Positions 1-10,787 of a DNA stretch of 64,000 bases are shown one piece after another (positions within the stretch are counted from its first letter, which is position 1; each line of letters begins with the position of its first letter). The position numbers and the translations under genes were made by a program. The notes beneath the pieces are model-generated. The model was given only the letters and a program-made list of their open reading frames with translations, was not told the origin of the DNA and ran no database searches. Source of the DNA: Fratercula arctica (lineage: Eukaryota > Chordata > Aves > Charadriiformes > Alcidae); assembly GCA_947846985.1 (NCBI GenBank), contig CANTUZ010000025.1:2292100-2356099 (forward strand). Reading direction: 5' to 3'.

Positions 1-1130
1 TTCGACACGGTCTCCCCACAGAATCCTCATAGGGAAGCTTAGGAAGTGTGGGTTAGATGAATGGACAGTGGGCGGGATAGAAAACTGGCTGAAAGAGAGA
101 GCTCAGAGGGTCATGATTAGGGGCACAGAGTCTAGTTGGAGGTCAGTGACAAGTGGTGTTCCCCAGGGGTCAGTACTGGCTCCAATCCTCTTCAATATAT
201 TCATCAATGACCTGGATGAGGGGATAGAGGGCACCCTCAGCAAGTTTGCTGCTGACACAAAGCTGGGAGGGGTGGCTGACACAGCAGAAGGCTGTGCTGC
301 CATACAGAGAGACCTGGACAGGTTGGAGAGTTGGGCAGAGAGGAACCTTATGAAATTCAACAAGGGCAAGTGTAGGGTGCTGCACCTGGGGAGGAATAAC
401 CCCCTGCACCAGGACAGGTTGGGGGCTGACCTGCTGGAGAGCAGCTCTGTGGAAAGAGACCTGGGAGTCCTGGTGGACAACAGGATGACCATGAGCCAGC
501 AATGTGCCCTCATGGCCAAGAAGGCCAATGGCATCCTGGGGTGCATCAAGAAGAGTGTGGCCAGCAGGTGGAGGGAGGTCATCCTCCCCCTCTACTCTGC
601 CCTGGTGAGGCCACACCTGGAGTACTGTGTCCAGTTCTGGGCTCCCCGGTTCCAGAAGGACAGGGAACTGCTGGAGAGGGGACAGCAAAGGGCTACCAAG
701 ATGATGAGGGGACTGGAACACCTCTCTTATGAAGAAAGGCTGAGGGATTTGGGTCTCTTCGGTCTGCAAAAAAAGACAACTAAGGTGGAATCTTATCAAC
801 GTTTATAAATACTTCAAGGGTGGGTGTCAGGAGGATGGGGCCAGGCTCTTTTCAGTGGTGCCCAGTGACAGGATAAGAGCTAATGGGCACAAACTTGAAC
901 ATAGGAAGTTCCACCTAAACATGAGAAGGAACTTCTTTCCTTTGAGGGTGGCAGAGCACTGGAACAGGCTGCCCAGAGAGGTGGTGGAGTCTCCAACTCT
1001 GGAGACATTCAAAACCCACCTGGACGCATTCCTGTGCAAGCTGCTCTGAGTGACCCTGCTCTGGCAGGGGGGTTGGACTAGATGATCTCCAGAGGTCCCT
1101 TCCAACCCCTACCGTTCTGTGATTCTGTGA
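1..1130 (+). mobile_element. CR1 LINE, 3' part of ORF2 plus 3' tail (copy A)
   Basis: This is a non-LTR retrotransposon fragment that begins at the reverse-transcriptase palm (FDTV...) at the window edge and ends in the avian CR1 tail, two ATTCTGTG units at about 1115-1130. The reading frame at 68-808 shows SGVPQGSVL (motif B) and [10 protein letters not shown]. The catalytic box reads FAADTKL at 245-265 instead of FADDTKL, so one catalytic Asp is Ala. An extra C near 14-17 (CTCCCC) shifts the frame between motif A and the rest; the same extra base occurs in the CR1 at 57791-57797. The tail abuts the ERVL-like protease without any spacer. It is not functional. Confidence 0.95.
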
Positions 1131-4100
1131 ATCATAAAGGAACAAAAGCTGTCACTATTTCTGGAGTGACAGGCAGGTCTCAAGAACTGACTGTACTGGA
1201 GGCTGAAGTGAGCCTAACAGGGAATAAATGGGAGAAGCATCCAATTGTGACTGGCCCAGATGCTCTGTGCATCCTTGGCATAGACTTCCTCAAGAAAGGG
1301 TATGTCAAAGACCCAAAGGGGTATGGGTGGGCTTTTGGTGAAGCAGCTGTAGAGACTGAGGACATTACACAGCTGTCTACCTTACCTGGCCTTTCAGGTG
1401 ACCCTTCTGTGGTGGGACTGCTGAGGGTTAAAGAACAGCAGGTGCCAATTGCTACTTCCATGGTGCATGGACAACAGTATTGCACCAACTGAGACTCCCT
1501 GATTCCCATCCAGAACCTGATTTGTCATCTGGAGACCCAAGGAGTGATCAGCAAGACTCGCTCACCCTTTAACAGTCCCATATGGCCAGTGCGAAAGTCT
1601 GCTGGAGAGTGGTGGCTAACAGTAGACTATGGTGGCCTGAATGAGGTCACACCACCACTGGGTGCTGCTGTGCCAGACATGCTAGAACTGCAGTATGAAC
1701 TGGAGTCCAAGGCAGCCAAGTGACATGCTACCATTGACATTGCTCATGCATTTTTCTCTATTCCTTTAGCAGCAGAGTGCAGGCCACAGTTTGCTTTCAC
1801 CTGGAGGGGTGTCCAGTACACCTGGAACCGACTGCCCCAGGGGTGGAAACACAGCCCCACCATTTGCCATGGGCTGATCCAGCCTGCACTGGAGAAGGGT
1901 GGAGCTCCAGAACACCTGCAATACATTGATGACATCATTGTGTGGGGTAATACAGCAGCAGAAGTTTGCAAGAAAGGTAAGAAAATAATCAAGATTCTTC
2001 TGAAAGCAGGTTTTGCTGTAAAAAGAGGTCAGGGGTTCGTGCAGGTCAAGGGACCTGCATGAGCCATCCAGTTCTTGGGAATTAAGTGGCAAGATGGGCA
2101 TCACCAGATCCCAATGGATGTGATGAACAAAATAACATCTATGTCCCCACCAACTAACAAAAAGGAAACACAAGCCTTCTTGTTGTGGGTTTCTGGAGAA
2201 TGCGTGTTCCAGGTTATAGTCGGATTGTGGGACCTCTCTATGAAGTGACTCGAAAGAAAAATGAGTTTACGTGGGGTCCTGAGCAACAACAGGCCTTTGA
2301 ACAAATTCAACAAGAGACTGTGCACGCAGTAGCCCTTGGACCAGTCCAAACAGGATGGGACATTAAAATGTGCTCTACACCACAGCTGGGGACAATGGCC
2401 CTACCTGGAGCCTCTGGCAGAAAGCACCAGGGGGGACTTGAGGTCGACCCCTAGGATTTTGGAGATGAGGACACAAAGGCTCCGAGGCCTACTATACCCC
2501 AACTGAGAAAGAAATCTTGGCAGCATATGAAGGAGTTGGAGCTGCTTCAGAGGTAATTGGCACTAAAGCACAGCTCCTGCTGACTCCCCAGTTACCAGTG
2601 CTGGGCTGGATGTTCAAGGGTGAAGTTCCTTCTACTCATCATGGCACCGATGCTACCTGGAGTAAGTGGGTTGCCTTGATCACTCATTGAGCTCGAATAG
2701 GAAACGCAAATCATCCAGGAATCGTAGAAGTGATCACAAACTGGCCTGAAGGCACAGACTCCAGAATGCCACCTGAGGAGGTGGTGACTTGTGCTGAGGA
2801 GGCCCCACCATACAACGAACTCTCAGCTAATGAGAAACAGTATGCCCTGTTCACTGATGGGTCTTGTCGTATTGTAGGAAAACATTGAAGGTGGAAAGCT
2901 GCTGTGTGGAGTCCTACATGACAAGTCGCAGAAGCTACTGAAGGATAAGGTGAATCGAGTCAATTTGCAGAGGTAAAAGCCATCGAGCTGGCCCGAGGCA
3001 TTGCTGAACAAGAGAAGTGGCCAATACTCTATCTCTGTACTGCCTCATGGATGGTGGCCAATGCTCTGTGGGGGTGGTTACAGCAGTGGAAGCAGGGCAA
3101 CTGGCAGCGCAGAGGCAAACCCATCTGGGCTGCTGAATTATGGTGAGATATTGCTGACCGGCTAGGGAAATGAGTTGTAAAGGTACGCCATGTAGATGCC
3201 CACGTACCCATGAGTCAGGCCACTGAGGAACATGGAAAAAAATCAGCAAGCGGACCAGGCTGCTAATATTTTCCAGACAGATTTGGACTGGGGACATAAA
3301 GGTGAACTATTTGTAGCTCGGTGGGCCCGTGACACTTCAGGTCATCAAGGAAGAGATGCAACATATTGTCCTGGTTTTGGCTGGATTGGCCAATCAGAAT
3401 GACAGATGGCCCCTTCCCCCCCCTCTCTCCAGAGAGAGGAGAGGAAGAGATAAGGAGATTTATGAGTTTAGAAAAAGAACTAAACTAATGAAAATAATAA
3501 TAAATAATGTAATAATAAATAATAATAAAATAAATTTTAAAATGTATACAATATATACAAAACCGTATCCAGCTCCCAGGATGACGATCACGTCACCAGC
3601 AGACACAGGGAAAGTCCCAGACTGGAGTCAGCGACAGACAGGAGCTGGATTCCAGATCTGGAGTCAGGAATGCTCGGATCGGGATCAAAGGCAGACGAAC
3701 AGACAGGGTCCTCCTCAGACGTCGGCCATTGAAGAAAGAGAGCTGCCCCTTTGATCCCTCAGCTTTTATACTGAGCGTGATGCAGATGGGATGGAATACC
3801 CTGTTGGTCAGTTTTGGGTCACCTGTCCTGTCCGCTCCTCCCCGCGGGTGGGATCCCTCTACGCTTCTCCGCTTCCGACCCTCTAACGGGGCAAACAGCG
3901 AAGTTAGCTGACCTTGGTTGTTATAGCAATAAGTATAAGCAAGAGCCTCTGCGCCTACCATTCCTTGGTATAATCAGGTCTTATCACTCTGAGAGTGAAG
4001 AGTTTCTGAACAATATGCTGTTAATTTCAGAGTTTAGTCAGTTAGAAGAGGCCCAGCTAAAAAGTAAAATTACAAATCAGAAAACTGGTTCTGTTTTACC

Positions 4101-4912
4101 TCAAACCAGGACACATATAAATGGGCTCGTGAGTGAGGGGTGGATTTAACCATGGACACTATTGCACAGGTTATCCATGACTGTGAAACATGCTCTGCAA
4201 TCAAGCAAGCCAAAAGGTTAAAACCTTTGTAGTATGGGGGATGATGGCTGAAATATAATATGGGGAGGCTTGGCAAATTGACTACATCACACTCCCTCAA
4301 ACCCGCCAGGGGAAGCATTATGTGCTTACAATGGTGGAAGGAAGCACCGGATGGCTGGAAACCTATGCAGTGCCCCATGCTACTGCCCAGAATACCATCC
4401 TGGCAAGTCTTGTGGTGATGTGGTACTCCAGAAAGAATTGTCAGACAAGGGGACTCATTTTAACCTTATAAGTACTTGGGCAAAAGAACACGGCATTGAG
4501 TGGGTATAGCATATTCGCTTCATGCACCAGCTTCTGGGAAAATTGAGCAATACAATGGATTGTTAAAAACTACCCTGAAAGCAATGGGAGGTCAAACCTT
4601 TAAAAATCGGGACAAGCATTTAGCACAAGCTACCTGGTTAGGGGATCACCAGGGGATCCATCAGTCGAGCTGGTACTGCTCCATCAGACCTTTTACATAC
4701 TGTAGAAGGGGATAAAGTCCCTGTGGTGCATGAAAGGAATATGTTGAGGAGAACTGTTTGGGTTTTTCCCTACTTTGGGCAAAGGCAAACTTATTTGTGG
4801 GACTGTGTTTGCTCAAGGACCTAGATGTACTTGGTGGGTGATGCTGAAGAATGGAGAAGCTCAATATATATCTCAAGGAAATTTAACTCTGGGTGAGAAT
4901 TCTCAATTTTGA
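1131..4912 (+). pseudogene. ERVL-like pro-pol pseudogene (copy 1)
   Basis: The protease C-terminal half is at about 1131-1489, and a stop (TGA 1490-1492) precedes the RT. The RT keeps LPQGWKHSP near 1834 and a YIDD box at about 1922-1933. Further defects are TGA at 1721-1723 (a Trp codon in copy 2), TGA at 2060-2062, a 17-base insertion near 2030-2046, and TGA at 2886-2888 in RNase H just after FTDGS. Integrase is split by an LTR at 3367-4113. Several of these stops recur at homologous positions in the copy at 59659. It ends with TGA at 4910-4912. It cannot encode a full polyprotein. Confidence 0.9.
3367..4113 (-). mobile_element. Solo LTR, ERVL-linked family (member 1)
   Basis: This 747-bp LTR lies in minus orientation, with ends TGTCCTGG and CCAGGACA on the plus strand. 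It is flanked by the 5-bp duplication CATAT (3362-3366 and 4114-4118). The homologous uninterrupted site in the other ERV copy (about 61688-61697) reads straight through, which confirms the insertion. On its own sense strand it has a TATAAAAG box (minus strand near 3765-3772) and an ATTAAA/AATAAA-type poly(A) area near 3490-3540. It contains no genes. Confidence 0.93.
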
Positions 4913-5246
4913 GCTGTACGATGTTAATTGGTACATAATACTAACAGTGTTCAATAAGTGTTTTTCAGGATAACATAGTGGTGATGAAGCCGGAGTCAGG
5001 TTCATCAATTGGCATCCAGTAACTTCAAGGTGCACACGTTACCTGTGGGCACAAACCACAATGAATTTCATACCATTTTTCCTGCCCAGACATACTGCTA
5101 TGAGAGATGGAATCCTGCAATCATGAACTAAATTAACCTAATGAACTTTTGAGTAGAAAGAGAAATCATAAATTAGTGATCTGTATATATATGTGTGTAT
5201 ATATTGGAAGATAAGGAAAAGCAGCAGTGATCTGAGTGTGACACAA
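4913..5246 (+). other. ERVL copy 1, 3' untranslated region
   Basis: This non-coding ERV sequence lies between the integrase stop and the polypurine tract. It is homologous to 62503-62542 plus 63168-63496, but without the 180-bp tandem array found there. A short TA/TG-rich run lies at about 5184-5206. No env is recognisable. Confidence 0.7.
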
Positions 5247-5269
5247 ATGGTATGGAATAAGGGGTTGAA
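5247..5269 (+). promoter_or_regulatory. Polypurine tract next to 3' LTR
   Basis: A purine-rich stretch containing GGAATAAGGGGTTGAA directly abuts the TG of the LTR at 5270. The same motif (GGAATAAGGGGTGGATAA) abuts the 3' LTR of the minus-strand ERVL-like provirus at 26955-26972. In retroviruses this tract primes plus-strand DNA synthesis. Here it links the 5270 LTR family to the ERVL-like pol. Confidence 0.75.
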
Positions 5270-5963
5270 TGTCCTGGTTTGAGGTAGAACAAAACCAATT
5301 TTCTGTTCAGTAATTTTACTTTTCAGTTAAATCTCTTCTAACTGACTGTACTCTCTGAAATTAACGGTATGTTTTTGAGACAATTTCTGCTTCTGGTAAT
5401 GATAACGTCTGACGTTATTCCTATAACAGCCAAGGTCAGATAACTTTGTTATGTGTCCTGTTGGAGGGTCAGAAGTGGAAGAGCGTAGCGAGGTCGCACC
5501 TATGGAGAGGAGCAGACAGGACAGGTGACCCAGAACTGACCAACAGGGTTCCATCCCACGTGCGTCATGCTCAGTATAAAAGCTGAAGGATCAAAGGAGT
5601 TGAACTCTCTTTCTTCAATGGCCAGTGTCCGAGGAGGACTATGTCTGTCTGTCTGCCTTTGATCCTGATCCGAGCATTCCTGAATCCAGTTCCCTTCTGC
5701 TGCTGAGTCCAGTCCTGGATCGCCATCCTGGGAGCTCAGTATTGGTTTGGATGTATATTTGAATATATTTCAGTATTTTTCTCATTAATATTTCTTATTA
5801 ATATTATTATCTTTTATTGTTAATATTTCATTAAAGGTGTTTTAGGTTTTTTTTCAACCCATAAGTCTCTCTCCCTTATTTTCTCTCTCTCCCTTCTCCT
5901 TCTGGCAAGGGAGAGGCACACACTGTCATTCATTTAGTGGCCGGCCCAGCCAAAACCTCGACA
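5270..5963 (+). mobile_element. 3' LTR of ERVL-like copy 1 (member 2 of the LTR family)
   Basis: The LTR starts TGTCCTGG and ends CCTCGACA. It carries a TATAAAAG promoter box at 5575-5582 and an ATTAAA poly(A)-like signal at about 5831. It follows the polypurine tract, so it is a true 3' LTR and not a solo insertion. No target duplication is visible because the 5' end of the provirus is missing. Confidence 0.88.
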
Positions 5964-6359
5964 GTCTGTAATACATACACATGGTATAACAGTCATATAA
6001 ATTATGGTCTCAGCTAAAGTTAATATTAGTGAGAAAACCTCAATTGCATTATAGCTAGTTTCTTCTCCAAAGCATTTGGTTAAATCTGTTTCTATGTCAG
6101 TTACTGTTATTACACAAAGTATGAAGTTTGCTTTGCAACTTCTTTTTGGATGGTAAAAAACCACCAACCCAAAAAAAAACAACTAAGAGAACTTCTAACA
6201 CTACTGAAGCGCAATGGGAATTTTGCAAAGATTTCAAAATGTGCAAATAACAATTTCTAAACTAGTAAGAGAAAAATGAAATTGTCATGTGGAAAAAACA
6301 AATTTCTTGTGTGGGCACTAAAGTAATTTCACATATCCATGTGCTTTATGTGATTTTTC
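5964..6359. other. Non-coding sequence, probably TUT7 intron remnant
   Basis: This AT-rich sequence lies between the ERV 3' LTR and the last TUT7 exon seen. No exon, repeat or open frame with homology is recognised. The TUT7 exons that should follow, ending in the C-terminal zinc knuckles, are not found to the left in this window. Confidence 0.5.
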
Positions 6360-6538
6360 CTTCAATTACAATGTATTTGGAAGTCCACTGCTTCTTGAAA
6401 GTTGTAAGTAGATTTTTTTCTCCTAATGCAGTTGACATGTTCTTTAAAATCAAATTCTTCTGCATAGAAATGGAGTAGTCCCAGCCATGGCTGCCCAACA
6501 GATTCAGTGTTTTTGCCACAATCTGGACAAACAACTGG
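6360..6538 (-). pseudogene. TUT7: TUT7 exon (frameshift, donor lost)
   Basis: The exon is 179 bp after acceptor TTTTAAG. It encodes CGKNTESVGQPWLGLLHFYA, EEFDFKEHV and, after a run of seven A that shifts the frame by one, LLTTFKKQWTSKYIVIE. The expected GT donor reads GAAAAA. This is the last TUT7 exon found; the next should encode the end of the PAP-associated domain. Confidence 0.9.
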
Positions 6539-7308
6539 CTTAAAATGATAGAAGTATTTATTTTACCAATACTTGTATATAGCATAATAATTTTCATCAT
6601 AACTATTCAAACTACTTAAAATTTATAAAGAAGCATGATTGAGTTACTCCAGAATACCTCCCTTCCCTTCATAATTAGCATTAATAATTCAATATTGACT
6701 TGAAAATGGTCAGTATTTTTTTAAATATTGAGATTAACAACAAACTTGGGGAGTTAATAATACTTCTAACATTACGTTTTGCCTTTTATCAAAAAGAATT
6801 TATTAATTTGCTTTTACTTTATGTGTCCATTTAATACATTATTATTCAACTGGGTTAAACAAACTATGACTACATATGCAGCTGATATTTGTAGGAGGTA
6901 TCCCCACTCAGTAACGTGACATACATAACAATTAATCATCATTAACACCTTAAAATAATTTCTAGCAAATCTATTTTTTTCAGATTTTGCAGATTTTTTT
7001 TTTCATAGATGCTTGCATTACTTAGTTGAACACAACCAATTATACTCTGAAAACTTCAGAGCATGGGATTGGGATTTTCATAACAATATCTACTCTGCTT
7101 CCATTTCTTTGTCTAGTTCTTACGTGTATTACTACTATGTTTTTCTTCTTCATAACCCATACAGAGCTTAAAATCAAAGATAATTTTTAGAATCTGGTTT
7201 CTGTATTCAACCACCATATCTGAGGACAATATTCCTTAAAATTAATCCTTTTTAATTTGCAAAGCTACAGGTAATACCATTTCAAATTCACTTCTCTGAT
7301 ATACTCAC
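6539..7308 (-). other. TUT7 intron remnant
   Basis: This AT-rich non-coding sequence lies between two recognised exons. I see no repeat or conserved element in it. Confidence 0.6.
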
Positions 7309-7386
7309 CAACTCTTCTGCCCTATCACAGAAATAAACCTTCCAGCCATCAACTAAAATTTCAGGCTTCTTGGATTCTTTGTAGAT
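7309..7386 (-). pseudogene. TUT7: TUT7 exon (intact frame)
   Basis: The exon is 78 bp between acceptor TTTTAG and donor GTGAGT, encoding IYKESKKPEILVDGWKVYF and on to EEL. It is in phase with its neighbours on both sides. Confidence 0.9.
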
Positions 7387-7495
7387 CTAAAACCATAATA
7401 TTAACTCATTAAAACAGCCCTTCAGATTGAGCACTCTGACATTCTTGTACTCAATACTGTATACCGATACTCATTTCTTTCTTGATATACTGTAC

Positions 7496-7609
7496 CTCTT
7501 GAAGAACAGGGATGACAGGAGGATTTGTCTGTTGAAGAAAATAAAGCACCGTAAGAGTATATGCATAAGAAGAAAAGCTACCTCGAGATGCATCTCCAGT
7601 GTCACACAT
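7496..7609 (-). pseudogene. TUT7: TUT7 exon, catalytic PAP-associated domain (intact frame)
   Basis: The exon is 114 bp between acceptor TTTCTAG and donor GTACAG, 38 codons without a stop. It encodes MCDTGDASRGSFSSYAY and VLYFLQQTNPPVIPVLQE. It belongs to the central domain of the catalytic half. Confidence 0.9.
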
Positions 7610-7689
7610 CTAGAAAAAGAAACATCTTTTATGGCTATCATCCTTTGCTGTAGGTACTACAGCTTCTAGAACGTCTGAAGTATACTCAC

Positions 7690-7740
7690 CTTCGTAAAGA
7701 CTTTCATTGTGTAACACAGATATTTTACTCTAGGATCAAT
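7690..7740 (-). pseudogene. TUT7: TUT7 split exon, 3' part
   Basis: This piece encodes (I)[16 protein letters not shown] and ends in a good donor, GTGAGT. It is the continuation of 9204-9234, separated by about 1.46 kb of CR1 and LTR. The coding frame of the piece is clean. Confidence 0.87.
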
Positions 7741-9203
7741 GGCTGGACCTGTTGGAACGGGTCCAGTGGAGGGCCACAAAGATGATGAGAGGGCTAGAGC
7801 ACCTCTGCTACGAGGACAGGCTGAGAGAGTTGGGGTTGTTCAGCCTGGAGAAGAGAAGGCTCCAAGGAGACCTTATAGCGGCCTTCCAGTACCTAAAGGG
7901 GCTACAGGAGAGATGGGGAGGGACTCTTTATCAGGGAGTGTAATGATAGGACACAGGGTAATGGTTTCAAACTGAAAGAGGGGAGATTTATATTGGATAT
8001 TAGGAAGAAATTCTTCACTGTGAGGGTGGTGTCACGTCCCACTCTCAGGAAAGAGGGGGGGTAAGTGACTTCAGATTCGTAAATTCTCAACGGCGCAGAC
8101 TAAGGTGAGATAAATCTCAAGGTCCATATAGAAACATTTATTAGCTTCCCAAAATGGTTAGTATAGGTCTTAACAAGTCCACAATAAATGGTTAGGTATA
8201 TGAGAAATTATGGCAAATGGTGAGGTATGCATTGTGCTACTTAACAACAGGTATAGGACAACTTATGGCAAGCGGTACTTAAGGTCGTACTTAACAACTC
8301 TAACTGTTACTTAACAACTCTAAGAGAAAAGAGAAACTGAGGGAAAGAGAAAGGAAAAGACAGAGAAAAAGACAGAGAGAAAGAGATCACCGGTCCTGGT
8401 CCCAGGGTCTTTTTCAGGGAATCTTCCCAGGCATAATCTTCTTCTTTCTTGGAAAAATCTTCCCAGGTACGGTCTTCTTTCTTGGGAAGAATCTTCCCAG
8501 GCACTGTCTTCTTCTTTTGTTTCTTCTTTGTTCCCCCCCTCAGGGACACTTATTTTCCCCTTTTATGTTTGCTGAATTAGCACGGTCCACCCCCCTTGCC
8601 AAGGACAGCCTCGTCTCAGGTTTCTCCCTTCTCCCAGGTGAGGTGTAGCATGATTTGGGTGGAGAGACGAGTGCCATAGTCATACATGTTTAGCATGATC
8701 TCTATAATCTTCATTAGCATATGCAGGGGTGTGCACTTTCATATGCATTTTGCGGATAACGAAGCAAAGGTCACTTATTAGACACAATGGCCTCGAGAAC
8801 CGAGAACTAGCAAGCTCATCACACGAGTGGCAGAACTATCCTGTCTTCACAAGACAGTTCTCCCACACTTTCAGGCGCCAGAAGTGTGAGCCTTATCAGT
8901 TCTTTGAAGGCCAGGCCTGCATTATTTATTTCCTTGTGAGTGTTTGAGGCATTCCATTGAAGGCTTGGAGGGCCTTCTGCCCCTCCTCAGGGAATTTACA
9001 GTCCAGCTCTTACAGGTGGTGAGGCACTGGAACAGGTTGCCCAGGGAGGCTGTGGATGCCCCATCCCTGGAAGTGTTCAAGACCAGGCTGGATGAGGCTT
9101 TGAGCAGCCTGGTCTAGTGGGAGGTGTCCCTGCCCATGGCAGGGGGGTTGGAACTAGATGGCCTTTAAGGTCCCTTCCAACCCGAACCATTCTATGATTC
9201 TAT
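7741..9203 (+). mobile_element. CR1 LINE 3' end inside a TUT7 exon (copy B), split by an LTR
   Basis: CR1 sequence at 7741-8029 continues at 9015-9203 and ends in the ATTCTATG tail. It encodes the usual CR1 C-terminal stretch ([13 protein letters not shown]). It has landed antisense in a TUT7 exon. An LTR (8030-9014) later inserted into it, leaving a GGTGG duplication. Confidence 0.92.
8030..9014 (-). mobile_element. Solo LTR, 985 bp, inside CR1 copy B
   Basis: The plus-strand ends are TGTCACGT and CTTACA, flanked by the 5-bp duplication GGTGG (8025-8029 and 9015-9019). Read on the minus strand it has a TATA-like CATAAAAGG near 8563 and an AATAAA near 8140, so its orientation is minus. It contains purine-rich imperfect repeats at about 8330-8500. 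The family is not related by eye to the 747-bp LTR family. Confidence 0.88.
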
Positions 9204-9234
9204 ATGATGACAGGAGTCTTGTTTTATGCAAGGC
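9204..9234 (-). pseudogene. TUT7: TUT7 split exon, 5' part
   Basis: After acceptor TTTATAG this piece encodes ALHKTRLLSSY and then runs into the 3' end of a plus-strand CR1. The rest of the same exon is at 7690-7740. The CR1, with a nested LTR, inserted in the middle of the exon. Confidence 0.85.
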
Positions 9235-10141
9235 CTATAAAAATAAAAAAGCCATATACAAAATACAGGAGTCCTGCAGAAAAGAGGCTATAAGCTGAAA
9301 ATATGAAAAACATCTTTAATCAAGATAAGGAAAGTCAAGGAATGATTCAGAATACTGTAGCTGGAGAGTTCACATGTATACATGCATACTTCTTCCATTC
9401 TAATTTATTTAAAAGTCATAATGAATGTTTGGACATAAACAGTTGAGTTGCATGCTCAACAAAAGCAAATGTGAAGCCTTGCATAACAAAATGCACATTA
9501 TTGAGAAAGGAAGCGCTGAACAATGCTTCCTCCTCACCTCCTCTGTTTAAAAGCTGGTAAACATCTTTAAACTGCTCACAAGTGGTACAAATCAGCATTC
9601 ACAGAATAGTATCTCAGAAAGAAAAGCATTAATCTATTACTGCATTTTCAAATTATTTGGTAGAATGTAAGTTCTTGAAATAAGATTTCGGCCCAGGGAT
9701 GTGAGAGTTATCAACTGACCCATATGGATGCAGAACTTCAACCACTGATTCTGAAAGTCTGTTTTTGAAGTATCCTCCTCAAGACTCCCCTTGGGCTGAT
9801 ACAGAAAGTTCAGAAAGTGCAATGCTTGGCACTAAAATGTAATTTCCTTTGATGTTTCAAAGAACTGGCTTTTAAAATATTTGGCAAAGGATTTTTTCTC
9901 TTTTGTAGACTGTAACACGTCCCAGTTCAGGCAAGCTAGATTCAAAAGCACTATTCCAGGTCTCAAAGTCTAAGCAAGAGGCATAACTTGGGGTGGGAAG
10001 GCTGATGTTATGTTATTTTGTCTTTTTAAGATACAGAAAGACACCTAAAACACTAATGCTTACTCTTACTGAAGAACTAATATATTCTCTTAGACAAGTG
10101 ACAACTCTAAAGTCTCAATTGTGTAACTGACTCCACTCATT
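9235..10141 (-). other. TUT7 intron remnant
   Basis: No exon is recognised. Minus-strand frames of about 60 codons exist at 9416-9598 and 9637-9822 but match nothing I know. I treat this as intron. Confidence 0.5.
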
Positions 10142-10787
10142 TTGGATATGAGCCGGCAATGAGCATTTGCAGTCCAGAAAGCCAACCACATCCTGGGCTG
10201 CATCAAAAGAAGCGTGGCCAGCAGGTTGAGGGAGGTGATTCTACCCCTCTACTCTGCTCTGGTGAGACCCCACCTGGAGTACTGCATCCAGCTCTGGAGT
10301 CCTCAGCACAAGAAGGACATGGACCTGTTGGAGAGGGTCCAGAGGAGGGCCACAAAGATGATCAGAGGGCTGGAACACCTTGCCTATGAAGAAAGGCTGA
10401 GAGAGTTGGGGTTGTTCAGCCTGGAGAAGGGAAGGCTCTGGGGAGACCTTATTGCAGCCTTTCAATACTTAAAGGGGGCTTATGAGAAAGATGGAGAGAG
10501 GCCTGTAGTGACAGGACAAGGGGCAATGGTTTTAAACTGAAAGAGGGTAGTTTTAGACTGGACATAAGGAAGAAATTTTTCACGATGAAGATGGTGAGAC
10601 TCTGGAACAGGTTGCCCAGAGAAGTCGTGGATGCCCCATCACTGGAAGTGTTCAAGGTCAGGTTAGACAGGGCTTTGAGCAACCTGATCTAGTGAAAGGA
10701 TGTGCCTGCCCATGGCAGGGGGGTTGAACTAGATGATCTTTACAGGTCCCTTCCAACCCAAACTGTTCTATGATTCTATGATAATCA
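10142..10787 (+). mobile_element. CR1 LINE 3' end (copy C)
   Basis: The sequence encodes [20 protein letters not shown] and ends in the CR1 3' untranslated region and ATTCTATG tail at about 10765-10785. It is a 5'-truncated, frameshifted insertion in a TUT7 intron. Confidence 0.93.

Larger units (their letters stand above)
1131..5963 (+). mobile_element. ERVL-like (class III) endogenous retrovirus, 5'-truncated, copy 1
   Basis: This is a decayed provirus made of protease, RT, RNase H and integrase, then a 3' untranslated stretch, a purine-rich tract and a 3' LTR (5270-5963). Its 5' LTR, gag and protease start are absent, and the left side joins a CR1 tail directly. A solo LTR of the family at 5270 is inserted in the integrase region at 3367-4113. 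The pol order and RT/RNase H sequence resemble the ERVL group as I know it, and 5-bp target duplications of the linked LTRs agree. It is closely related to copies at 26619-31600 and 59659-63496. Confidence 0.9.

Noticed and set aside
170..799. Long antisense frames over CR1 copies (for example 170-799 minus, 57947-58483 minus, 47201-47752 minus)
   Set aside because: They mirror the GC-rich CR1 ORF2 and recur in every CR1 copy; they are shadows of the RT frame.
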